DNA of 64,000 nucleotides from Anabaena minutissima FACHB-250 (lineage in GTDB: Bacteria > Cyanobacteriota > Cyanobacteriia > Cyanobacteriales > Nostocaceae). The position numbers were made by a program, and so were the translations under genes. Below the pieces are notes generated by a model. The model saw nothing but the letters and a program-made list of their open reading frames with translations, did no database searches and had not been told where the DNA came from. Below, in pieces: positions 57,125-64,000 of the stretch. The stretch is taken from positions 1-64,000 of the forward strand of contig NZ_JACJRG010000008.1 of assembly GCF_014697125.1 (NCBI RefSeq), given 5' to 3'. Position 1 is the stretch's first letter. Each line of letters opens with the position of its first letter.

Positions 57125-57695
57125 ATTCAGAAATCCTTTGTGTTGATGAATTAAGATTGTTGCTGAGATGTTGTCTATATAGCTTATATAAACTGAATTT
57201 ATACCTTAATATAAAAACTCTTTGTAGTAAAGATTAGGGACAATTATTCCTAGTAGGGAAGGGGTTATGGAGTTAGGTTTCGCATTAATTTTTCCACATA
57301 AAGTGAAAAGTCAGAGTTTGCTTAAGTCGGGAGATAAAGCCCACACAAAATTTCCTCCTAGCTGTATTTCAAAAATACTCAATTTGATCATATTTATTAA
57401 TGACACTATCACAGTTTTTAATGTTGTGATTTTGCTTTTGTATTCTCATTTAATAAGTTACAACATATATTCTTAAAAAAAAAGATTTTGCTGTTAAATT
57501 TTTAAAATAAAACCGACATAAAAATATGATATTTGTCTTATGGTAAATAGACAAATATCATATTTTTATAGGTAATTTATGCCTCACCATAAGCGATCAG
57601 CTACGTTGGGGCGCAACCCAGCAGACTAATCCCAAGGGGGATCAGCAGGCTTTAACATAGACAATCACTACTAATAAGGGTATTAAATCAGGGCA
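57125..57695. other. Gap with long hairpin and repeat fragment
   Basis: No gene is supported. It contains a repeat fragment (TAGGGAAGGGGTTATGGAGT, about 57254) similar to the one at 3515-3540, and a 21-bp perfect hairpin: 57518-57538 with 57549-57569, loop of 10. A short frame at 57267-57476 starts inside the repeat and was rejected. Confidence 0.6.
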
Positions 57696-60230
57696 ATGCC
57701 AAATGAAAAACCGTCTAGCAGACAACAATCGCACCAAAGGACAAAATTTCGCTTGGGGATATTTGGGCTACTGGTGATCATAAGTGCGATCGCTATCTGG
57801 CTTTTTTATCCACGTCCACAACCAATAGTCAGACAAGAAAGCAATTACGCCATCCACAAACGCCAAAGCTTTAATCAAACTCAGTTTTATCCTCTCAATC
57901 AAACTGTCAACCCTGATTTATATCAACCTGTAGCTAAGTGGGTAGGCAGGTTAATCTTACCCGCATCACAACAAATCCAACCGGGAGAGGATTGGGTATG
58001 GATGGAAGTACAACACGCACCCCCCGAAGCGCAGTCCTTAATGGGTAAAATCATCCGCTTAGAATGGCAAGACAAACCCCAGTTAAAGTCTTACTTCCAG
58101 GCTGTACAACGAGATGTGAATTTTACTGAAAGCACTAAAAACAGCGAAACTATGGGTAATATCCATCCGGCGCGTCTGGATGGTCGTCTTCAGGTGGGGG
58201 CTTTGCAATCACTGGCTGGTGCAAGACCTAATGACGATGTAATTGTCTCTTTAGATGATGCTGAGGTAGTGACAGCAAATGGTCAACCCCGTCTGCAAAT
58301 TGCCGATGAACCTGTACTAGTAACGGGTAGGTTCTATGGCTTAGTCAAAATATTAAATCCAGAACCAACTAGCCCACAATATCCTGCGTCCTCAGTTTGT
58401 CCGGGGAGTTCGCCTTGTGCTAGTGATTTCTTCCGTGTGCGCCATTACAATCGAGTTTCTCGCCAATTCGATGGTGTGGAAGAAACTATTCGGATTCCCC
58501 AACAGGTATTTGATACACGTAATCTACCACCATCCACCCCTAGACAAATCGAAACCTCGCCAGTAGGAATAGCCGGTTGGTATCTATATGGTGCGAAAAA
58601 CCCCCAAGGAACATTTACTGTTCAGGGATTAGTACCGCGATCGCTCCTCAGACTCCAGCCCAGTAAAATAGTATTAGGGCAAGAAGCAGGACTAATCTAC
58701 ACCAAGGAGCAAAATTGGCAGATTACACCCCCAGAACAAGGTAAAATCACCAAGGTTTTGCTTGATCCCCACGCCAACTCATCACCCAAAGCCTTATTAG
58801 ACTGGCGAGAAGGAGACAAAGCCATCGTCTTACACAACTTCGGCGGGATTGGTGGTAAAAAAGCCGAAGGATTCCCAGTTTTTACAGTCACGGGACACTT
58901 TGCCTTTGGAATGGCGCAGGTAGTGAGTGAACCCATCACCCAAGAATTACAGTTTGCCATTGAATATGCCCAGATTTACGCTAACAATGCCGATGGGATC
59001 ATTGCAGGTAAACATTCCTGGGCTGATTATATGGGGAACTTACAATGGGGATGGGCCGCAACACGCCCCATTTCTGACGTACTAATTAAGTTTGCACCTG
59101 TCACCCAAGACTATGATTTCGCGGGGATCAAACTCTCCCCCGCCACAGAATTTCTCCAACAGTTGCAAATCATGATGGCGCGTTATCGCACAGGTGATGG
59201 TACAGGTAACGCGACAGTTTCCCCGGCGACTTCTTGCGTCCAAGATGCCAGCCAAGCCCTATATATTGCTATTCAAGTCATCACTGGGCAAGTTAAATCC
59301 AACTCAGCAATTCAGCAATGGCTAGACAATCATCCTGATGATCCCCAGACATTACGCTTTCAGCAGTTAGTTAGTCTGGGTAAAGCTTTGGAACGGCAAT
59401 TAACACCATTGGGGATCGTTCGTGCCGACTGGCGCAGTAGTGCAGAGTATTTAATGGGGACTAGTGATGGGAAACAAGCAGAACGCGATCACAGTATTTG
59501 GGCGGCGTTCACAAGTTGGCGGACTATGCTACCCAGACAAGCACACGACGAACTCGCCAACCTATTCTTAAGACATGGTGCGAAACTGTGGTTTCTCCGA
59601 ACCAATCAAATTGGTGGAGTGAACCCCGATATAGCCCCCTTAGCACCTACAATGGGATTAGGGTATCTGAAAATTCCGGGAACAAACATTGCACCCATCA
59701 CCATTTTTCTCAATCGACTACTAGCATCTGTCGTTATACCTCGAACCCAAGATTGGCTAGTCATGGGAGTAACCCTCTTAATTTATGCGGCGATCGCCTT
59801 ACCTTTGGGTTTAAAGTCAGGCTTCTTGCGTTGGAGTTTCACGCCGACTCAGAAAAAAGAGAAAATGGCGATCGCATTACAAGCAGCCATGACACCAGCC
59901 ATCACCGAAGAATTGGTATTTCGGGTTTTACCCCTTCCCCATCCCATAGAGGTCATCAACTGGTATAAATGGGCATTGTGGGCAACATTCATACTCTTGC
60001 TGTTTCTTGTTTACCATCCCCTCAACGCCAAAACTTTCTTCCCGGCTGGACTTTCCACATTCTTTCACCCCATTTTTCTCACCTTAGCCGGACTCTTAGG
60101 ACTATGCTGCACAGTCGCCTATGCACTCACCGGCTGTTTTTGGGTAATCTTCCTCATCCACTGGATTGTAGTAGCAGTTTGGCTATTAGGATTCGGAGGA
60201 CTAAGAAAATCTCCGCGCCCCTCCGAGTGA
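57696..60230 (+). CDS. CPBP family intramembrane protease with large N-terminal region
   Basis: 844 residues. One membrane helix near the N-terminus (LGIFGLLVIISAIAIWLFY) leads to a large, probably periplasmic, region of some 640 residues with no known domain. The last 150 residues are a CPBP (Abi/Rce1-type) module with catalytic Glu738-Glu739 and Arg743 (EELVFR), His774 (VYHPLN) and His822 (IHW). CPBP proteases cut prenylated or membrane substrates; in bacteria they also give bacteriocin self-immunity. The large extracytoplasmic region makes a sensor or substrate-binding role likely. ATG start, signal-anchor topology. Confidence 0.85.
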   Translation: MPNEKPSSRQQSHQRTKFRLGIFGLLVIISAIAIWLFYPRPQPIVRQESNYAIHKRQSFNQTQFYPLNQTVNPDLYQPVAKWVGRLILPASQQIQPGEDWVWMEVQHAPPEAQSLMGKIIRLEWQDKPQLKSYFQAVQRDVNFTESTKNSETMGNIHPARLDGRLQVGALQSLAGARPNDDVIVSLDDAEVVTANGQPRLQIADEPVLVTGRFYGLVKILNPEPTSPQYPASSVCPGSSPCASDFFRVRHYNRVSRQFDGVEETIRIPQQVFDTRNLPPSTPRQIETSPVGIAGWYLYGAKNPQGTFTVQGLVPRSLLRLQPSKIVLGQEAGLIYTKEQNWQITPPEQGKITKVLLDPHANSSPKALLDWREGDKAIVLHNFGGIGGKKAEGFPVFTVTGHFAFGMAQVVSEPITQELQFAIEYAQIYANNADGIIAGKHSWADYMGNLQWGWAATRPISDVLIKFAPVTQDYDFAGIKLSPATEFLQQLQIMMARYRTGDGTGNATVSPATSCVQDASQALYIAIQVITGQVKSNSAIQQWLDNHPDDPQTLRFQQLVSLGKALERQLTPLGIVRADWRSSAEYLMGTSDGKQAERDHSIWAAFTSWRTMLPRQAHDELANLFLRHGAKLWFLRTNQIGGVNPDIAPLAPTMGLGYLKIPGTNIAPITIFLNRLLASVVIPRTQDWLVMGVTLLIYAAIALPLGLKSGFLRWSFTPTQKKEKMAIALQAAMTPAITEELVFRVLPLPHPIEVINWYKWALWATFILLLFLVYHPLNAKTFFPAGLSTFFHPIFLTLAGLLGLCCTVAYALTGCFWVIFLIHWIVVAVWLLGFGGLRKSPRPSE

Positions 60231-60914
60231 ACCTCCCCACCCCTCTGCATTTAAAACTACCGCGCGTAAGTTCTGAAATCATCAAAAATTCAGATTTTTC
60301 ACTTTATCGCCTTTTTTCTGTTCGCCTGTTATTTTTCCGATAAAAGAGGGTAATTTACTTTTGAGAGAAAAGCAACTTACCTCAGATATTAATCAATCAC
60401 TTTTCTTCCTAAGTTAGTTTATGCTTATCAAAGGTTAAGGGGGAACTTATTAAATAATATTCAGGTCAGCTTATGTAGCGTAGATGACAATTTATTTGAT
60501 ACTCAATAGCCTACAATCAATTGTCCGTAAAGCTTAAACCCCACTAAACATTACTAAAACTTCAGCAAAGTAGCATTTCTACTTATAAAAGTACATTTCC
60601 ATACACTGTATAGTTTCCCAACCGGAGATTTTCCCTAGACATATGAAATTGCTATTAGCAATATCAGAAGTCGATAAGTTAAAGAAATACCACTTTTATA
60701 TTTTCTTTGTTATTTTGTATTTAACGGGACAGTTCTCACCCATTCAGTAAGTTTAAATATCAATTAGTTACCCGTTTACCGACCAACTTCCTAAAAATTA
60801 ACCTACATTTGTGCTTATCTTAATTTATCTGCACGAAACATAATTCGTGAGAACAAATTGTATGGTAAGCTGCACAATTGATAAGTAATTTATTCTCACC
60901 AAAAGGCTGAGTTT
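60231..60914. other. Gene-free region upstream of the Mo-nitro_C gene
   Basis: 684 AT-rich bases. A possible 35-residue peptide (60643-60750, one hydrophobic helix) lacks a ribosome site and is not called. The promoter of the following pair must lie here; no NtcA-type motif was recognised by eye. Confidence 0.5.
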
Positions 60915-61265
60915 ATGAGTGTAATCAAGACCAAAAATCAACATATTGTTCTATCTGCTTTCATTAAACATGAAGGTATCTCCCCAAAAGCAGATATTTC
61001 TCCAAAATTTGATTTGTTAGAACCCTTGCGTCAAAGGCTTGACGCACTAGAAATCCACAATCGTAAACTAGCTTACTTTCTCGCCAAATATATTCCTGCT
61101 CAGTGTCCTTTTGAGCGTGACGTGATGTTATTTGGTCGTAAGATAGCCCACATTCCTCCAATGTGTAAGCTTAACCCCCTATACGATCAATTAGTTGGTT
61201 TGCGTTTTCGCGCTTTGTGTTATTTAGTAGATAAATGTGGCGAGGACATACAGTCCTACTGCTAA
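60915..61265 (+). CDS. Mo-dependent nitrogenase C-terminal domain protein
   Basis: 116 residues. The segment CPFERDVMLFGRKIAHIPPMCKLNPLYDQLVGLRFRALCYL plus the C-terminal CGEDIQSYC is the Mo-nitro_C domain, which in cyanobacteria occurs as stand-alone proteins or fused. The conserved Cys residues could bind a metal. Function is unknown; the name derives from domain fusion only. The next gene starts 23 bases on. Ribosome site AAAGG upstream. Confidence 0.85.
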   Translation: MSVIKTKNQHIVLSAFIKHEGISPKADISPKFDLLEPLRQRLDALEIHNRKLAYFLAKYIPAQCPFERDVMLFGRKIAHIPPMCKLNPLYDQLVGLRFRALCYLVDKCGEDIQSYC

Positions 61266-61288
61266 TCTAAGAATCGAGAAAGCGTGAT

Positions 61289-61561
61289 ATGGAAATCAAA
61301 ATTGAGCATCAACCAAGTCAAGAAAAACTACACCAATTAGGTGTATTTAAATGGGGAGTTTGGCAAAAAGAAATATCCCAATTTCCTTGGACTTATGATA
61401 CTCAAGAAACTTGTTATTTTTTAGAAGGTGATGTAATCGTTACGCCTGATGGCGGTGAACCAGTGCAGATGGGTAAAGGGGATTTAGTAACCTTCCCGGC
61501 GGGAATGTCTTGTACATGGGAAATTAAAAGCGACGTAAAAAAGCATTATTTATTTGATTAG
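61289..61561 (+). CDS. Cupin domain protein
   Basis: 90 residues, single cupin barrel: WTYDTQETCYFLEGDVIVTPDGGEPVQMGKGDLVTFPAGMSCTWEI. The metal-ligand set is reduced compared with canonical cupins (Glu rather than His in the first motif), as in EutQ/ureidoglycolate-type DUF861 cupins. Small-ligand binding or isomerase role possible. Likely co-transcribed with the Mo-nitro_C gene. Confidence 0.85.
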   Translation: MEIKIEHQPSQEKLHQLGVFKWGVWQKEISQFPWTYDTQETCYFLEGDVIVTPDGGEPVQMGKGDLVTFPAGMSCTWEIKSDVKKHYLFD

Positions 61562-61760
61562 CTAAAAGTGAACCATCAGGGTTATTTCCCTTGTAATCTA
61601 AACTTCTCAACTTGGCAAAAAAAGTAACCATCTCATCAAGTAGTGAGAAACTGTATGGAGTTTCGCAGCGAGTGTTGCTAAAGTCGCAGAATCGATAAAT
61701 TGTTGTATCCCTATATTTGAAAACTCGTAGCGACTCCATACCCACAAAAATATTCATCAA
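61524..61760 (-). CDS. Possible small protein overlapping the cupin 3' end
   Basis: A 78-codon frame (core RFCDFSNTRCETPYSFSL) that looks protein-like but ends antisense to the cupin gene (38-base overlap), which is unusual. No ribosome site is clear. Reported at low confidence so it can be tested for conservation; it otherwise leaves 61562-61771 without a gene. Confidence 0.25.
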   Translation of the reverse strand: MMNIFVGMESLRVFKYRDTTIYRFCDFSNTRCETPYSFSLLDEMVTFFAKLRSLDYKGNNPDGSLLANQINNAFLRRF

Positions 61761-61771
61761 ATTAAATAGTT

Positions 61772-62551
61772 CTATCTGTTTCTGCGTTTTAAAGCCTGTT
61801 CTACTGTTCCACCCTTCCGAAACCGAGATAAAAGTAGGACTGCTTCAGCTCGCGTCACGGCTTTTTGGGGTGCATATATGCGAGTTGTTGTACCATAAAC
61901 ACGCGTAAAGTTTCTGCCACTAGCCGCATTACCTAAATCTAAAGCAATGTGAGAAAGATACCTTTCGCTAATTTCCTCAACATCAGTAAACCCTTTGGTT
62001 TTACCGATGAAGTTACGCAGCGTAGCGGGTGAACGATTATCTCTACCAGTAGAATCTAGAGTTGTTTTGAGCGCAATCATCTGCTCTCGTGTCAGAATGT
62101 CATCAGGTCTAAAGTTACCATCATCAAAACCAGCCAAAAAACCTGCATTGTAAGCTGCTTGAATAAAAGTGAAGTGGGTATCAGAGGAAGAAACATCAGA
62201 AAAAGCTGAACTGGTGTTCTGAGGTGGACGAATTGGCTCTTTGTGTAGCTGATTGTAAGTCTTGACTAGCCAAGCTACAAACTGACCACGAGTAATTGGT
62301 GCTTGTGGTTCAAACTGACCTGATGTAGTTTCTAATACTCCTAGTGCTGCTAGTTGTTTAATTTCTGTTTCACCAGAAACTCCAGCAATATCAGTAAAAG
62401 TTGTTGAGGAATTTAATTGGCTAATTGTACTCTCAGCAGTGAATAAAGGTCTTGGAGACTGTGCAGATGATGAATGCCCAATTCCCAGAGAAACTGAAGC
62501 TACAGCAGTTAGAGTGACAGCATTTACAACAAATTGAATCTTAGAATACAT
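61772..62551 (-). CDS. SLH-domain exported protein
   Basis: 259 residues from ATG 62551. Signal peptide (VVNAVTLTAVASVSLGIGHSSSA) then SLH-type units: FTDIAGVSGETEIKQLAALGVLE, FSDVSSSDTHFTFIQAAYNAGFLAGFDDGNFRPDDILTREQ and FTDVEEISERYLSHIALDLGNAASG...PQKAVTRAEAVLLLSRF. SLH domains tether proteins to the cell wall; nothing else is attached to them, so it may be a structural or linker protein. Confidence 0.85.
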   Translation of the reverse strand: MYSKIQFVVNAVTLTAVASVSLGIGHSSSAQSPRPLFTAESTISQLNSSTTFTDIAGVSGETEIKQLAALGVLETTSGQFEPQAPITRGQFVAWLVKTYNQLHKEPIRPPQNTSSAFSDVSSSDTHFTFIQAAYNAGFLAGFDDGNFRPDDILTREQMIALKTTLDSTGRDNRSPATLRNFIGKTKGFTDVEEISERYLSHIALDLGNAASGRNFTRVYGTTTRIYAPQKAVTRAEAVLLLSRFRKGGTVEQALKRRNR

Positions 62552-63703
62552 GATCACTTTACCTTTACTTGTAGATGTTAAAAGTATAAAAACTATTTAG
62601 GTAACTCATCTTGAGTAATGTTTAAATGAGCAGAAATATTTTTTAGACTCAAAAGTAAATATGTGTGAGTGGAAAAGAATATGCTGAAAATCGTTTTAGC
62701 AAGAAATTTATTTGTTAGTGAATAGCTAAAGTCCTTACTACGAAATCGATTTCGATAGTTTTACATTAGTTAACATAGATTAATTTATTTCCATGTCTAA
62801 ATTTTCAACTATATTTTTTTGCCAAGTTTTGCCAATTTGCTTTAAAATGGAGTAAATGTAGCTCAAAAAATCGTCATCATAGTCATTGGCTAAGAGATGC
62901 TAGCTACCTTGTTAATGCTGCTGATATATACAGTAGTTAAGGGTTAGTAGCACAGTTACAGTCTTGGTGAAAAGCTAGCCAAAAATAAAACCAGTGTAAT
63001 TCATCACTACTATTTAGCCATCTACCTCAACAGAGTTGAGGAAATTCTACCAAAAATAGAAGAATGGGCTATACCGAGATTTTGCTAACAGCAGCCAGAA
63101 ATCATTTTGAAGTCTGTGCTACTGAAAGTCTCTTATAGGTATATGTTTCCATTAAATCAAAGATTTGACGATACCTAACGAGAATTAATAGCCAAATAGG
63201 GTTATATTTGTTTTCTTTTCGGCAAAAATTTTGCCTTTTGTTCAGAAGTTGCATTTATTGTTCCGGTCAATCAGTGATGCAGATTGTCTGAGGTTAGTTG
63301 TATCTAAGCTGACCCCACACGACAAGCTTCATCAGTGTTCTGACCTAATTATCCTTTGTTAAGCCAACATTTGGCTGAAAATTTGTTTTTGCTGCATTTT
63401 CAGAAGAAAATGTAAAGTTTTAAGTTTTCTAATTTAAATAGTTCACTTCTCACACACTCTAAGTTTCCTAAATATCATGAATGATTTTGAATTTATCTCT
63501 ACTATCTGCATCATAGCTGTAGCGTACCTTTCCAGCGTTTACTTGTGGCTTTCAGTTTCTCAACACCTAAATGAGTGAACTGACTGTTGTACAATGCACT
63601 GTGAATATGATTAGGTCTCTAATAATTAGAAACCTAATTATATTATTTATGGCAAATATTTGAGAGATTTGCCTAGTATTAATTTGTGTCACAATTGAGA
63701 TAA
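62552..63703. other. 1.15-kb gene-free region
   Basis: AT-rich, no convincing gene. It carries a half-copy of the palindromic repeat seen at 33411 (GCTAAAGTCCTTACTACGAA, 62724-62743). A possible 33-residue hydrophobic peptide (63477-63578) is not called. It must contain promoters for both flanking genes. Confidence 0.5.
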
Positions 63704-64000
63704 ATGCTGACTTATCTACCAGAAACTCTGACAAATCAAGAGCTAAAAATTGGTTTATTCGGTCTAGTATTAGGATGTTGTATATTCTTAATTGGCCGTT
63801 TATTTATAGGACAGATCAAAGCATTTTGGGAGAATTTATCTAACCTACAACTTAGAGATCCTTATCAAAAGTTAATTAAGCCAAATGAGGGTTTAATAAC
63901 TGTTGTGCTTATAATTGGCTTTATTGAGACTCTTACAGCTATATTCCCCAAAAATCAGGGTACTAGTTCCTTTGAAATTATCAATAGCTTAATCTTCGCG
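63704..64000 (+). CDS. Membrane protein, possibly MscS-type channel (partial)
   Basis: Starts at ATG 63704 and is still open after 99 codons at the window end. Two membrane helices are visible (IGLFGLVLGCCIFLIGRLFIG and GLITVVLIIGFIETLTAIF) separated by a loop (LRDPYQKLIKPNE). The arrangement resembles the N-terminus of cyanobacterial mechanosensitive channel homologues, but the diagnostic pore helix lies beyond the window. Confidence 0.6.
   Translation, partial: MLTYLPETLTNQELKIGLFGLVLGCCIFLIGRLFIGQIKAFWENLSNLQLRDPYQKLIKPNEGLITVVLIIGFIETLTAIFPKNQGTSSFEIINSLIFA

Noticed and set aside
57267..57476. 69-codon plus-strand frame
   Set aside because: Starts within a dispersed GGGAAGGGG-type repeat and has no ribosome site or family features.
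60643..60750. 35-codon frame with one hydrophobic helix (KKYHFYIFFVILYLTG)
   Set aside because: No ribosome site, AT-rich context that produces such peptides by chance.
63477..63578. 33-codon frame encoding a hydrophobic peptide (FISTICIIAVAYLSSVYLW)
   Set aside because: Interesting as a possible small membrane protein, but no ribosome site and no neighbour supporting it.

Overview
The window is chromosomal DNA from a filamentous, nitrogen-fixing cyanobacterium of the Nostoc/Anabaena (Nostocales) type. Evidence: photosynthesis genes (psaK, petN, a CRR6-type NDH-1 assembly factor, a CrtISO-like oxidoreductase), a nitrogenase iron protein gene (nifH), a stand-alone Mo-nitrogenase C-terminal-type protein, very many HIP1 octamers (GCGATCGC), and abundant heptameric short tandem repeats (STRR) between genes, which are typical of heterocystous cyanobacteria. 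Species-level identity cannot be fixed by reading alone.

Layout. 0-1 kb: end of a probable insertion sequence abutting a caspase-like gene that has lost its 3' half, next to an EACC1-type partner (remnant of an NTP-dependent conflict system). 1.3-26.6 kb: mostly single-gene housekeeping and envelope functions (rhomboid protease, formaldehyde/alcohol dehydrogenase, aminotransferase, RimM, Ser/Thr kinase, SLH porin-like protein with poly-Asp tail, MscS, histone-deacetylase-like enzyme, CRR6, IspD, ScpB, HtrA-type protease, M23 murein hydrolase, petN plus a small membrane protein, a four-GAF histidine kinase). 27-33.4 kb: CrtISO-like oxidoreductase, psaK, a 1.67-kb gene-free leader, then nifH-sufE-alpha/beta hydrolase. 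33.4-40.2 kb: a zinc-responsive neighbourhood with three Zur-type palindromes controlling a PEP-CTERM protein, a CobW/COG0523 GTPase and an FAD/NAD(P)-binding protein that is frameshifted by an 8-bp tandem duplication; a WD40 protein, a small Cys-motif exported protein and a ZnuA-like lipoprotein lie between them. 40.2-52.6 kb: PD-(D/E)XK-type protein, GT39 glycosyltransferase, methyltransferase, RRM protein, CysQ-PfkB pair, RsmI, Uma2 protein, MnmE, SDR. 52.6-64 kb: accessory region with a double-glycine leader peptide, a large AT-rich putative outer-membrane barrel, a CPBP protease fused to a long N-terminal region, Mo-nitro_C protein plus cupin, an SLH protein, and the start of a membrane protein running off the end.

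The most interesting items are (i) the Zur-box cluster, including a ZnuA-like protein lacking the usual His ligands and a small exported CNCANC protein; (ii) the orphan nifH followed by sufE; (iii) a composite STRR element present three times with conserved linkers and variable repeat numbers, with repeat sequence read into proteins (RimM N-terminus); (iv) the conflict-system remnant at the left edge; and (v) the GG-leader peptide locus. No CRISPR array, rRNA or tRNA gene was found by reading.
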